DNA from: CAVPXC01 sp963709505
GTDB lineage: Bacteria > Chloroflexota > Anaerolineae > JAAEKA01
Reading direction: 5' to 3'
Length of the DNA: 64,000 nt
Assembly (NCBI GenBank): GCA_963709505.1
Contig: CAVPXC010000020.1
Location: 62,001-126,000 of the forward strand
The translations under genes were made by a program, and so were the position numbers. The notes beneath the pieces are model-generated. The model searched no databases and was not told the DNA's origin. It worked only from the letters and a program-made list of their open reading frames with translations. Shown here piece by piece: positions 26,704 through 35,794 of this stretch (position 1 is its first letter; every line of letters begins with the position of its first letter).

Positions 26704-27009
26704 CTAATGAGTACTTATCAAGTAGCAGTTACTAACCCCCATCTTCACGACTTGGCACATAAGGCCTGTCGCCAAAACGACGGACATTGTCTTTATTCTC
26801 GCGCCGAGTCTTCGGCTTGTCAATGGTTTTTTGACGCAATGCGACATAAAGAAACTGTCCGGCGATGCCGGTCGTCTCAATTGGACCAACGCAACAACTC
26901 AAGCCATCTGCGGAGAAACGTGTTATAATAGGTATCGTCGTGAGTTGGCTGGCGAAAGTGGTCATTTCCTGGTCGTTAGCAAGACCAGGAGTTGGGAAGG
27001 AGAAAAGTC
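26704..27009. other. Intergenic stretch with a -10 box only
   Basis: About 300 bp without a supported gene. A TATAAT at 26924-26929 faces the Uma2 gene but has no matching -35 box. GGAAGGAG at 26995-27002 is the ribosome-binding site of the next gene. Confidence 0.4.
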
Positions 27010-27679
27010 GTGGGCGTACAGTTGAGGCCTTTTTTGTCCCCGCAGGAATATCTGGCACTGGAGCGACAGGCCGAGACCAAGAGCGAGTACTATGCTGGCG
27101 AGGTCTTTGCCATGGCCGGCGCCAGCCGGCGACACGTGAAGATCATGGTCAATACCGTCGTTTCGCTGGCGGCGCAGCTCAAAGAACGGTCGTGCGAGGT
27201 GTTTACCAGCGACATGCGCGTGAAGGTCAGCGCTACCGGACTATACACGTATCCGGACGTGGCGGTGGTTTGTGGCAAGCCTCGTTTCGACGACGATCAG
27301 GAGGACATACTGCTCAATCCGACGGTGATTATCGAAGTGCTGTCCAAGTCAACAGAGGCATACGACCGGGGTGAAAAGTTCGCCCTGTACCGCGCACTGG
27401 AGTCGATGACTGACTATCTTTTGATCGCACAGGACATCGCGCGAACTCGAACACTACCTGCGCCAATCTGACGGCTCATGGCGGTTTTTGGAGAGTGTGG
27501 GGCTTGACGGCGTTGCCGTGATCGATTCCATTCAGTGCCAGCTTAGCCTGGCCGAGGTCTACGATAAAGTCGACTTGGCTGAGCCTCCGGGTGCCCCCAG
27601 GTTGGTTGTCATCAAAGAGCAGACGGAAGAGTACACCCCGTCTCCGCCGGAACTACAGGGATTGGAAATCCCTGGCTGA
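27010..27679 (+). CDS. Uma2-family (DUF820) putative endonuclease, frameshifted
   Basis: The Uma2 family has a PD-(D/E)XK nuclease fold. Visible motifs are FLSPQEYLALER, YYAGEVFAMAGAS, VFTSDMRVKV, the core YTYPDVAVVCG, and NPTVIIEVLSKST with EKFALYR. The frame from GTG 27010 stops at 27471, but the normal C-terminus (LEHYLRQSDGSW...LSLAEVYDKV) continues in another frame to 27679, so an indel lies near 27437. GTG 27010 is preferred because GGAAGGAG lies eight bases upstream. The family is very common in cyanobacteria and Chloroflexota and has no settled biological role; a link to mobile elements is often suggested, and here it adjoins an IS607 element. Confidence 0.85.
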
Positions 27680-27684
27680 AAATT

Positions 27685-27743
27685 GAGAAGTGCCCTCAGG
27701 CACTGGAGAGCAGACGCCTCTCCAGTGCCTGAGGGCACTTCTC
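27685..27743. terminator. Perfect 26-bp hairpin between convergent genes
   Basis: The arms 27685-27710 and 27718-27743 are exact reverse complements (core gtgccctcaggcactgg) with a 7-nt loop. It sits between the convergent Uma2 and toroid-fold genes. The T-tract is poor, so termination is likely but not certain; an unusually long stem could also mark a fold-back repeat. Confidence 0.7.
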
Positions 27744-27782
27744 TGTTTCAGACGGTGAATTCCATTCACCGATTGGCTGGCA

Positions 27783-28832
27783 TTACAGAGAAGCCTTCAG
27801 CACCCGCAACGCGCGCAGGGTCACCCATTTGTTGGGCTGCTTCTTGGCCCCAAAGTTGACCCAGGTCTTGTCGGTGTATTCATATTCCAGCGGCCAACGC
27901 CCAAGCGCATCCTGCTTGTTGCGGATGATAGCCAGCGCGTTGCTCAGGCGTGGATCGTCGATGGCGCCCAGCGCCGCCAACACTTCAGCGATCTGAAGGA
28001 TGTCGGTGACGTAGAACACGGGGAAGCCGAACTTCCACCAGTTGCCGCTGGGCTTATCGCTGAACCCGGTGGGGTACTGCGCCTCTGCTGGGTCAACGTC
28101 AAGCAGAAAAGCGATGCCCTGCTGGATTGCGTGCTCGATCACCGGCGTTCGGCGCTCGGCCGGCCACGTGCCAAATGCCTGCATCACCTTGACCCCACCC
28201 CAGGCGCACGGCAGCGCATTGTTTGATCCACAGGCAAAAAGCGGGCCGCATTTGCCGGCGTAGTAGCGCACAGCCGCGTAGCGCTCGCTGTTTGGAGCGA
28301 TGCCTTCGCCCGTGACGGTGCGCGCCATCCAGTCGAAAGCCCCGGCAAGTCGAGGATCATCGTAGCCAAGCTCGAGCAGCGCCCAGCACAGGTTGCCCTG
28401 CATGCAATCCGCCGTGCCCGACGGCGCGCCCGAGGTCGTGAATTGGCCGCCGGGTGTGAGCGCGTGGTCCAGCAAATAGGCGCAGCCGCGGCCGATCCGT
28501 TCATCCTGCTCGACCCGAGCGCCTAGCTGGGCCAGTAAGATGAGTGACCAGACGGTGGAGCGGTACTTTGGGTTGTAGCCCGGCCCCGGCTCAACCCAAT
28601 AGCCCTCCGGCGCCATGGCAGCCAGGACCGCTGCGATCGGACCGTGAGTGTGGGCCGCGTCGCGGGCCGCGACCAGTTCCGCATCGCCGGCCGGCCGGTC
28701 GAGCAAATCACGCAGCGCCAGGTAACGCACGCCGGGATCGTCCGGCTCCAGCAGCCAGGCCAAGGAATCGCTGTTGAGTTGGTTCTGCCAGGTTATAAAG
28801 TCACCTATGCGACGCACGACGGTTGTACTCAA
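27783..28832 (-). CDS. Prenyltransferase/squalene-cyclase-like alpha-alpha toroid protein
   Basis: This 349-residue soluble protein has repeated helical units with the pattern of the terpenoid cyclase/prenyltransferase toroid fold: STVWSLILLAQLGA...GCAYLLDHAL, GNLCWALLELGYDDPRL, and ALAIIRNKQDALGRWPLEYEY at the end. Conserved Cys, His and Trp residues (TADCMQGNLCW, KCGPLFACGSNN) suggest a metal or active site. It lies 19 bp after the large membrane protein gene on the same strand, so the two may be co-transcribed. Related proteins are often mislabelled nitrogen fixation protein NifH in databases; no P-loop or Fe-S features of NifH are present. Substrate unknown. Confidence 0.65.
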   Translation of the reverse strand: MSTTVVRRIGDFITWQNQLNSDSLAWLLEPDDPGVRYLALRDLLDRPAGDAELVAARDAAHTHGPIAAVLAAMAPEGYWVEPGPGYNPKYRSTVWSLILLAQLGARVEQDERIGRGCAYLLDHALTPGGQFTTSGAPSGTADCMQGNLCWALLELGYDDPRLAGAFDWMARTVTGEGIAPNSERYAAVRYYAGKCGPLFACGSNNALPCAWGGVKVMQAFGTWPAERRTPVIEHAIQQGIAFLLDVDPAEAQYPTGFSDKPSGNWWKFGFPVFYVTDILQIAEVLAALGAIDDPRLSNALAIIRNKQDALGRWPLEYEYTDKTWVNFGAKKQPNKWVTLRALRVLKASL

Positions 28833-28851
28833 GGTCCTTCATGAGACGAAT

Positions 28852-31800
28852 CTAATAAATCTGGATCCGCGTCAACTCGAACTCGTCATTTGGGACAGGA
28901 CGTCCGAGGCTATCTCGGAGCGGCAGGCGCTGGACATTCGCTTGCAAATCGTAGAAGCCGGCCGTCAGGATGTACTCACCTTGGCGTGCATCTTGAGAGA
29001 TCGTGAGTCTCACGGGATCGCTGATAACCTCTCCTGCTACCCACGACTGGGTAGGGTTGCGTCCTTCTTGTGGGTAACTGTCTCTTTGGGCTGCCATCCC
29101 TAGCTGCGGGTTTCCCAGGTGCACAAAGCGAGTATAGTCAACATCGGTGGGGCGGTCAACCTGATAGTACAACGTTGCCGTAAACTGACTACCTGGTCTT
29201 AAGTTGAGAGCTTCTGGAGAAAGATCAAAGCCTAGGAAACTGGCCGAGTCACCGATTCGTCCTGTCATCGGGTTCTGAGGTTCGCCGACGGACTTATCGA
29301 TGATCTTGATCGACTGGAGCACCAGGTAGTCGCCCAATGATCTTTCATCGTTGCCAGTGACATCTAACTGGCCGGAGAGATCTGGGTCATAGACACGCAT
29401 CTGCACAGTGAAGGTTTCGGGGCTACCCTGAGGCGGTACTATGACCTGGTAGGTGTCGCGTTTCAAACGATAGGGATCCCACGATGTAGATTCGCTCAGG
29501 AAGCCACCGGCCACATGCTCATCGCCACTGAGTCCGATACCGGTGCTGTCGACTATCTCCACCCTGGCCCGATAATCTTTCACAATGGGTCCGGCCGCGC
29601 GCCAAAAAAGGGTGTACCGAAGGACATCACCAGGTTGGACGACCAACGTTCTGTTATTGACCTCGGAATCTGGCACGGACTTACCATTCAATTTGAGATC
29701 ATAGCCTTCCAAGAACATGCCATCGCCAAATAGCGCGGCTTTGGCGTGCAGAGGCCCCGACTGGACACGCAGTCTAGCCTGCGACAGCTCAACCGGTCCT
29801 ACGTACTGCGGCTTGCCAACCTGGTTGGGTGTCTCCAGTTGGACGTAGAGCTTGTAGCGTCCGGCCGGTAAATCAACCGGCAGGCCAAACTCCACTGCAT
29901 CGTTTACCAAGGTACCAGTCTGCCATTCGCTGGAGACAGCAGTGTCGTAGTAGGGCGCTTGTGTGATCTCGTCAATCAGGTTCTCTTGGTCGTCTCTGAG
30001 CTGCCATCGCATCTGACGGTCACCCTGCCGTTGTGAGACAAACCAGTACGGAAAGACGGTGACACTGTCCGGCCTATGGCGTTCTACACGATAGCCGAGA
30101 AGCTTGGTCTCGGCTGATTGAACGGGCTGGGCAGGCTTTCGAATGGTCTGAGCCGTGGAAGGCCAATAGAAAAAGACTACAGCGCCCACCAGTAGCGCTA
30201 GCGGCACGAGAAACATACGGCGATGACGTACATAGTAGGCAGTCGCCCAGGCCAGGCCAGCGAGTGCAAGCAAGCTGCCGATCGTTGCCCAGCGTTCGAG
30301 TGTAGTTCCTGCATAGGTAACGCTGAACTCGTAAACTCCTGGCGGCAAATCTACCGTCAAGAGACCGGAGTTTGCGCTCGGGTAGACGCGCAATGGAATA
30401 CCGTTATCCAATTTGGCCTGCCAGCCTGGGAAGTAGAAGCTGGTGAAACGCAACGGACCCCCGGCTTGACTGGTTACGGTTCCACGCCAGGTAAAGGCAT
30501 CGGCTTCGTCAAGGTCTACGTCCAGAAAACTCTTGGTCTCCTCACGCTCCGCAGCACTCCCAACGCTTCCGACCCACCGCGGCCCAAATTCTCCTGTATA
30601 TCCGGATCCTCCCAGATTACCAGTCATCTTCTCGTATCGAGCGATCCTGGCAGGGGAAAGATCGGCGAAGGCTGCCGGCATTGACCTCAGCCAGTCCACG
30701 CGAGGAGCGTTAGCAAGAACCACCAACCCAACCAAAAAAGCAGCGGCTCGGAATGCTGTGGCGGGACGCCGGACGTGCAACATGATACCGCCTGTCAGCA
30801 AAGCCATGGGTAAGCTCATGAGGCTCAGGAGGCGCCAGGGAAACTGAACGACAAGCAATACCGGACTACTTAGCCAGAGCGGCAAAGTCCATGCGCCAAT
30901 GCCGAGACCTGCAGCAACGGCAAGAATGATAAAGAAGAACCACTCAGGATCGCGACGCCGGGCTATCATAGCTCCAGCAACAGCGAGCAACAGCTGTACC
31001 AAGCCCAACCGAAAAGGCAGCCCAGGACTGTAGGTAAACCGGAAACTAGTTCCGACAAAGTTGTTCCAGTGCCACACGTTCCGGGGAATGAAGATCTGAG
31101 CCGCGACCTCGTACGCGCCACTAGAGAGAAAGCCTCGTTCGAAAACTACCGGAGCCCAGAAGAACGCAGTAGCTCCCGCCGAGGCAACAACGGCAAGCGC
31201 CAGCAAACCGGTACGGCTCCTCGTCCACTTCTCTTGCCACCACAGAGCGACTACATAGCCCGCCAACATCGGCGGAGTCACCAGCAAGGTAATGTTGTGC
31301 GACAAGGCAAGGACGCTTAGGCTGAGAAAGACGGGCACCACATACACGTTAGGCTCAAGATCACGCAACAAGCGGCGAATGCTCCACAATACCCATGGCA
31401 GCACGGCCTGCGCACCAACCTCTGCTATGCCGGCCCGGACATACACGGTACTGAGCAGATAAGGCCCATACATATAGGCTGTTGCCGCTAGTAGTGCTGG
31501 TAAATTGGATCGCTGCCCGTAAACGTCACGCGCGAGAAGAAACATGCCACAGCCCGCAATGAAAACGAACAGCGCCATAGCGGCAGCCAAAGATACATTA
31601 TGATTCAGACCGGTGAGATGAAGAACTTCAGCAACGTAGTAAGTCAGTGGCGCATAATAGGTGAGGATCGGAGCGCCCTTCCCCAGGATCAGCTCTGGCA
31701 TCCATCGGGGAAAGAGGGTGCCATGCTGGATGTGGTAATCCAGCAGCGCCAGTCGAAGGAGATGAGTTTCACCATCGAAAGACTGTGTCAGTCCGAGGAC

Positions 31801-31908
31801 AAAGAGAGGCCGCAGAGCAGGGATGGCAAGCACTCCCAGAACGAGCCACCACATCCGCCGTATGACAGTATTCCAGGGTCCGCTCACCACTCGACCTCGT
31901 CGGCGCAT
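28852..31908 (-). CDS. Very large PTPS-related membrane protein with multiple beta domains
   Basis: This 1018-residue protein has the loop signature SFDGETHLLR, GTLFPRWMPELILGKG and YAPLTYYVAEVL seen in the genes at 1944 and 9261. Around twelve hydrophobic segments are followed by a periplasmic domain with FYFPGWQAKLD, one further helix near residue 580, and three successive beta-type modules. The last two show the cluster signature (VVQPGDVLRYTLFWRA; LRPGSQFTATLYYQ, TRFVHLG, GEYILTAGFYDL). It is thus an extended paralogue placed 9 kb from the main cluster. The ATG at 31908 overlaps a 49-residue antitoxin remnant; GTG codons at 31890 and 31887 are alternatives. Confidence 0.75.
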   Translation of the reverse strand: MRRRGRVVSGPWNTVIRRMWWLVLGVLAIPALRPLFVLGLTQSFDGETHLLRLALLDYHIQHGTLFPRWMPELILGKGAPILTYYAPLTYYVAEVLHLTGLNHNVSLAAAMALFVFIAGCGMFLLARDVYGQRSNLPALLAATAYMYGPYLLSTVYVRAGIAEVGAQAVLPWVLWSIRRLLRDLEPNVYVVPVFLSLSVLALSHNITLLVTPPMLAGYVVALWWQEKWTRSRTGLLALAVVASAGATAFFWAPVVFERGFLSSGAYEVAAQIFIPRNVWHWNNFVGTSFRFTYSPGLPFRLGLVQLLLAVAGAMIARRRDPEWFFFIILAVAAGLGIGAWTLPLWLSSPVLLVVQFPWRLLSLMSLPMALLTGGIMLHVRRPATAFRAAAFLVGLVVLANAPRVDWLRSMPAAFADLSPARIARYEKMTGNLGGSGYTGEFGPRWVGSVGSAAEREETKSFLDVDLDEADAFTWRGTVTSQAGGPLRFTSFYFPGWQAKLDNGIPLRVYPSANSGLLTVDLPPGVYEFSVTYAGTTLERWATIGSLLALAGLAWATAYYVRHRRMFLVPLALLVGAVVFFYWPSTAQTIRKPAQPVQSAETKLLGYRVERHRPDSVTVFPYWFVSQRQGDRQMRWQLRDDQENLIDEITQAPYYDTAVSSEWQTGTLVNDAVEFGLPVDLPAGRYKLYVQLETPNQVGKPQYVGPVELSQARLRVQSGPLHAKAALFGDGMFLEGYDLKLNGKSVPDSEVNNRTLVVQPGDVLRYTLFWRAAGPIVKDYRARVEIVDSTGIGLSGDEHVAGGFLSESTSWDPYRLKRDTYQVIVPPQGSPETFTVQMRVYDPDLSGQLDVTGNDERSLGDYLVLQSIKIIDKSVGEPQNPMTGRIGDSASFLGFDLSPEALNLRPGSQFTATLYYQVDRPTDVDYTRFVHLGNPQLGMAAQRDSYPQEGRNPTQSWVAGEVISDPVRLTISQDARQGEYILTAGFYDLQANVQRLPLRDSLGRPVPNDEFELTRIQIY

Positions 31909-32033
31909 TCTTCAGTGGGTGTGTTCAGTCCTTCAATGATCGACTCTCGAATGCGGGGCGCGCCCCACAAGGTCTCGATCTCTGCCAGGGCAGCTTCGTA
32001 TTCCGCTTCTGTCGGAATTGGTTTGATCTCCAT
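31884..32033 (-). pseudogene. HigA-like antitoxin remnant (N-terminal fragment)
   Basis: A 49-residue frame reads MEIKPIPTEAEYEAALAEIE then TLWGAP, matching the N-terminus of HigA-type antitoxins. The DNA-binding XRE domain that should follow is absent; after about 26 residues the sequence diverges and stops. No toxin gene is next to it. It overlaps the start of the large membrane gene by 25 bp. Either a truncated remnant or a small stand-alone protein. Confidence 0.55.
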
Positions 32034-32038
32034 GATTT

Positions 32039-32740
32039 TCAGCGCGTTTCCGGTTCTAGAGCAATCTCCGCGTTACTGGCCAGCTTCACCAGCGCCAGCC
32101 CATGCACCGCACCGACCACCGCGCCCGCCAGGGCCAGCGTGCCGGCCAGAACAACCACGGTGCCGGCGATGGAGCCGGCTGCATAGACAGCGTACGCGCG
32201 GTCCACCATGGCGAAAATCACCGGCATGCCCAGCGCCCAGGCGAGGCAGTTGGCAGGGATCCACAGCCAGGCGCCCTTGACGACGCGGCGCAGGACGAGC
32301 CACTGCGGGGTACCGAGGACGGCCCCCAGAAACAGCCCCATCCCCGCGGCTAGTAGCGAGACGACGATGGCCGGCGGCTCCTGGCTGGCCGCACCGGTCT
32401 GTTGGCCACCCATGTCGATCAGCGTGCTGGGCAGCGATCCCAGGAACCAGGCGATCACCGCGCCCACGACCGTGGCGACAACCCAGGCGCGGCGAGGTAT
32501 CGACGGGAAGGGCCGGCGTAGCACCCTCCACTGGAACACGCCGACCACGGTGCCCTCGATGGCCCCAGTAGCCGCAACCAACACGATGCCGGCGAGTGAA
32601 GCTAGCGCACTGGTCGCAGCAGCCACGCGCGCCAAGATGAGGATGTCCAGAGCAAACGTCGCGCCCAGTCCAAGCATCTCAGCCAGCGCATTGGCTCCCA
32701 CCCAACGCAGCCAAAGCCTGGATTTGGTCTCGATAATCAC
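32039..32740 (-). CDS. Membrane protein with internal QWxVLRR duplication
   Basis: This 233-residue protein is hydrophobic throughout, with about six helices. It carries an internal repeat: GVFQWRVLRR followed by a Pro/Arg-Ala-Trp helix (about residues 68-95), and GTPQWLVLRRVVKGAWLWIP (about residues 143-162). I recognise the repeat only as a pattern seen in uncharacterised Chloroflexota membrane proteins. It starts 7 bp after the end of the DUF433 gene and ends 5 bp before the start of the HigA-like remnant, so these may share a transcript. No catalytic motif is visible. Confidence 0.6.
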   Translation of the reverse strand: MIIETKSRLWLRWVGANALAEMLGLGATFALDILILARVAAATSALASLAGIVLVAATGAIEGTVVGVFQWRVLRRPFPSIPRRAWVVATVVGAVIAWFLGSLPSTLIDMGGQQTGAASQEPPAIVVSLLAAGMGLFLGAVLGTPQWLVLRRVVKGAWLWIPANCLAWALGMPVIFAMVDRAYAVYAAGSIAGTVVVLAGTLALAGAVVGAVHGLALVKLASNAEIALEPETR

Positions 32741-32747
32741 TGGGAGG

Positions 32748-32945
32748 TCACTCCATTGCTGCCTGCACTGCGGGTTCTGTCACCCGCGGATGGGCTTCGA
32801 GAATCTGTTCAACCGTTTCGCCAGCAGCAAGCTTCTCCAGAATCAATTCAACTGTGATCCGGGTGCCTTTGATTACCGGCTTGCCCATCATAATTTTCGG
32901 ATTGGATTCTATGAACTGGTGTACAATGCTCTTATGCCTTTCCAC
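32748..32945 (-). CDS. DUF433 antitoxin-like protein
   Basis: This 65-residue DUF433 protein (VapB45-like winged-helix antitoxin family) has the pattern NPKIMMGKPVIKGTRITVEL followed by ILEKLAAGETVEQILEAHP. DUF433 genes are usually followed by a DUF5615 PIN-like toxin gene, but here a membrane protein gene follows, so it is an orphan. It lies 15 bp downstream of obgE's stop on the same strand. Confidence 0.82.
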   Translation of the reverse strand: MERHKSIVHQFIESNPKIMMGKPVIKGTRITVELILEKLAAGETVEQILEAHPRVTEPAVQAAME

Positions 32946-32960
32946 TTAAGACTCGAACCT

Positions 32961-34271
32961 TCAATCTTCCTGCTCGCCCCACACCAACTCCGTCTTACCA
33001 ATCGCAACGACGTCGCCGTCCTGCGCGCCCGCTTCCTCCAACGCCCGGCTGATGCCCATGGCATCCAGAATGCGCTGGAAACGCAGACCCAACTCGTAGT
33101 AGTCCCAATTCGTCATGGACGCAACTCGCTCGATGCGTACACCGTGCACGCGCCAGCGCGCGGGATCGGCTTGGGTTTCGACGGCCTCCTGCTCGATCGT
33201 AAAGTCGTTCTCGTCGGCCTCAGGGCGGAAGACGACCGGCGCTGCGGAGGTGAGCGGCTGTTTGGGCAGCTCGTCGAGCATAGCGCTGATCCGGTACAAC
33301 AGCGCCTGGACCCCTTCGCCGGTCAGCGCGGAGATGGCCAGGGGCTGGTCGATGCCACGCGTTTCTAAGGCCTGCTTCAGCTCGGGCCACAGCTCGCGCA
33401 CTTCGGGCATGTCCATCTTGTTGAGCACTACAACCTGCGGCTTGTCGACCAGGATCGGGTTGAAGAGCTCCAACTCGGCATTGATGGCGTCGTAATCGCC
33501 CAGCGGATCCAGGCTCAAGCCGTTCAGCAAATGAACCGTCATGCGCGTGCGCTCAATATGGCGCAGGAACTGGTGGCCCAGGCCCGCGCCGATGTGCGCG
33601 CCCTCGATCAGGCCGGGGATGTCGGCGACGACAAAATCCTTGTGGTCGACGATCACCGCGCCCAGATTCGGCACTAGGGTGGTGAAGGCATAATCGGCAA
33701 TCTTCGGCTTGGCGTGGCTGATCACCGACAGCAGCGTGGACTTGCCGGAATTCGGCACCCCGACGATGCCCACGTCTGCAATGAGCTTGAGCTTGAGCCG
33801 CAGCCAGCGCTCCTCGGCCGGCTCACCCTTCTCGGCAAAACGCGGCGCCTGGTTGACGGAGTTCTTGAAGACGGCGTTGCCCCGTCCGCCGCGGCCACCG
33901 CGCGCTACGACCGCCTCCTGGCCATCCTCGACCAGATCGACGATCAGCTCGTCGGTGTCGCGCAGATAGATCGAAGTGCCCGGCGGCACCAGCACGATTT
34001 GGTCCTTGCCGCTTTTCCCCTGCTTGTTGTTGCCTTCGCCGTGGCCCCCACGCTCGGCGCGGAAATGGACCTGGAACTTGAACGGCAGGAGCGTGTTCAT
34101 GCCTTTGTCGACGCGCAGGATAACACTGCCGCCGTTGCCGCCGTTGCCGCCGTTCGGCCCGCCGCGCGGTATGTATTTCTCACGCCGAAAGGCGACGATG
34201 CCGTTGCCGCCGCCGCCGCCGTTTACATAGATGGTCGTTTCGTCAAAAAGGAGATCTTTTTCTGTTGTCAT
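32961..34271 (-). CDS. obgE: Obg-family GTPase
   Basis: This 436-residue GTPase helps late 50S ribosome assembly and stress control. Domains are the Gly-rich Obg fold (residues about 10-165, with GGGGGNGIVAFRREKYIPRG and GGRGGRGNAVFK), the G domain (GVPNSGKSTLLSVI, TTLVPNLG, ADIPGLIEGAHIGAGLGHQF, NKMD, SAL) and a C-terminal OCT domain (about 345-430, with VHGVRIERVASMTNWDYYE). Chloroflexota and Firmicutes members share the OCT domain. A likely promoter lies only 8 bp upstream of the ATG, suggesting a leaderless message. The N-terminus is about seven residues longer than the usual Obg start. Confidence 0.95.
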   Translation of the reverse strand: MTTEKDLLFDETTIYVNGGGGGNGIVAFRREKYIPRGGPNGGNGGNGGSVILRVDKGMNTLLPFKFQVHFRAERGGHGEGNNKQGKSGKDQIVLVPPGTSIYLRDTDELIVDLVEDGQEAVVARGGRGGRGNAVFKNSVNQAPRFAEKGEPAEERWLRLKLKLIADVGIVGVPNSGKSTLLSVISHAKPKIADYAFTTLVPNLGAVIVDHKDFVVADIPGLIEGAHIGAGLGHQFLRHIERTRMTVHLLNGLSLDPLGDYDAINAELELFNPILVDKPQVVVLNKMDMPEVRELWPELKQALETRGIDQPLAISALTGEGVQALLYRISAMLDELPKQPLTSAAPVVFRPEADENDFTIEQEAVETQADPARWRVHGVRIERVASMTNWDYYELGLRFQRILDAMGISRALEEAGAQDGDVVAIGKTELVWGEQED

Positions 34272-34279
34272 TGTTTTTG

Positions 34280-34309
34280 ATTATAGCATACTGCGGAGTT
34301 GCCGGCCAA
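34280..34309 (-). promoter_or_regulatory. Predicted obgE promoter, near-leaderless
   Basis: On the minus strand TTGGCC, an 18-bp spacer and TATAAT are present. The -10 box ends 8 bp before the ATG at 34271, placing the start site within about two bases of the codon. Confidence 0.55.
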
Positions 34310-34332
34310 ACAGCCCGCCCTTGACCTAGATG

Positions 34333-34361
34333 TGTAGCGCAAATTGGCAATTTGCGCTACA
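34333..34361. repeat. Dispersed palindrome TGTAGCGCAAATT
   Basis: Perfect 13-bp arms (tgtagcgcaaatt / aatttgcgctaca) with loop ggc. Related copies occur at 59275-59337 and in part at 48041-48057. It lies in the divergent gap between obgE and the TolB-like gene. Confidence 0.85.
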
Positions 34362-34398
34362 TGTTCACACATGGCGTCGTCGCAGGGCGAAAAACTAA

Positions 34399-34502
34399 CC
34401 TGAGAACCGCGGACTGGCGGAGGCGCGGACCAGAGTTCTGCCCAGGTTTTCATTGACGGTTGCCGCAGAGAGCTCGCCGCATGGATGGCTAACCTGAAAG
34501 CC
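34399..34502. repeat. Dispersed repeat A, copy 1 (CTGAGAACCGCGGACTGGCG)
   Basis: The unit cctgagaaccgcggactggc plus ggaggcgcggacc is followed by aggttttcattgacggttgc and further sequence resembling copy 4 at 47935. Other copies are at 36272-36336 (inverted) and 36775-36841 (paired). No coding potential. The rest of the 34272-34690 gap holds only the palindrome at 34333 and an isolated TATAAT at 34543. Confidence 0.85.
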
Positions 34503-34690
34503 CAAGAAAGGCGTTTTTTGATTGCGATCAACAGGAGTATAATCACTCCGTACGTGAAACGGGGCGGTGTTATCCTGTGTGCTCTGTTTAGTTGGTTTTT
34601 TTCGCCCGCCTACGCTTGCGCAAGCGCAGGAATGCCACAAACTCTAGCTTAATAAAGCATTATGGGGTAGTTCACGACGGACCAAGGACC

Positions 34691-35609
34691 ATGATCAAAG
34701 CAACTTTCAAAATCCTGCTCATTGGCGTGCTGGCTGCGTTGGGGCTGACGGCCTGCAGGCCGCCGGCGCCGGACGTACTCGGCGGCCGCCTGGTCTTCGA
34801 ACGCAAAATTGACGGCAACGCCGACGTGTACGTGATGGCGGTCGACGGTAGCGGGCTCATGCGGTTGACTGACAACCCTGGCTGGGACGGCGCGCCCTCC
34901 TGGTCGCCCGACGGCAGCCAAATCGTCTTCGCCTCGGACCGGGCGGGTGGGCCGGCAATCTACGTCATGAATGCCGACGGCAGCAACCAGCGCGCGCTGA
35001 CCGATCCGTCGACTGCCAGCCTGACACCCGCCTGGTCGCCCGACGGCCAGCGGATAGCTTTTGCATCGATCGGTCCCAATGCGCTGCCGGGAGCGCAGGC
35101 GGGCGATACCGGGTTCGAGATCTGGGTCATGAACGTCGACGGCAGTAATCCGCAGCGCCTGGCCGGCGACCCGGCCGGCCAATCACTGTATCCATCGTGG
35201 GGCCCCAAATCAGATCGCCTCGCCTATGCACTACAGACCGGTGAAGAGGGGGTTCTGCTCACCCAAGTGCTCCGAGATGGCGCGACGCCCCGATTGTTCA
35301 GCGATGCGGTGGAGGGACGTTCCGAACGCGCCGGACTGGTCGCCGGACAGCAATCGAATCGCATTTGCGCTCAAACAACAGGGCCAGGTCGAGATCTGGC
35401 AAGCCAGGCCCGACGGCAGTAATCCGCTCCGGTTAGGTCTGGCAGGAGCCAACGGAGGCGAGCCGGCTTGGTCGCCCGACGGCAACCACATCGTCTTTGT
35501 ATCCGATCAAGACGGCGCGCCGTCGCTGATGATCATGGATGCAGATGGCAAGAACGTGCGGCATCTCAACAAAGACGGCGCCGCGTACGCTCATCCCGAT
35601 TGGCGCTAG
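34691..35609 (+). CDS. TolB-like beta-propeller lipoprotein, frameshifted
   Basis: The protein starts with a lipoprotein signal (MIKATFKILLIGVLAALGL then TAC, lipobox Cys at about residue 20). Repeated PD40/TolB blades follow, each with a variant of PSWSPDGSQIVFASDR and IYVMNADGSN. The first frame breaks near 35317; the other frame continues with PDWSPDSNRIAF, EPAWSPDGNHIVFVSD and MDADGKNVRHL to 35609. About five to six blades are visible in total. One indel explains the break. There is no Tol-Pal system nearby, so the protein is better described as a surface-anchored propeller of unknown partner. The stop codon lies inside the arm of the fold-back element that follows. Confidence 0.85.
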
Positions 35610-35734
35610 TACAGGTTGGCGCAAGTCCGCCTGACGTTTGGTTAACCGGAGTTGAGGCTTCAGCCCGGTTTGCGCTCAAGACCCGGCTGAAGCCTCGACC
35701 CCAAACACCGGGGACTTGCGCCAACCTGTACTAG
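35606..35734. repeat. 129-bp nested fold-back element (family B)
   Basis: Perfect 23-bp outer arms (35606-35628 and 35712-35734, core acaggttggcgcaagtcc) enclose inner arms around 35651-35668 and 35682-35699 (gaggcttcagcccgg / ccggctgaagcctc). The inner part recurs at 46729-46777. It has the look of a REP-like or MITE-like element; no target duplication is obvious. A hairpin atgcccg/cgggcat follows at about 35761. Confidence 0.85.
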
Positions 35735-35794
35735 CGAGGGAGCGACGCTGCTTACTGCGTCATGCCCGCGTCAACGGGCATCCATCCGGCCAGT

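Noticed and set aside
27783..28832. NifH (nitrogenase reductase), a label sometimes given to such proteins
   Set aside because: No P-loop and no Fe-S ligand pattern of NifH; the repeats fit an alpha-alpha toroid.
34691..35609. TolB of the Tol-Pal system
   Set aside because: It is a lipoprotein-type propeller without tolA, tolQ, tolR or pal neighbours, so the name would overstate function.
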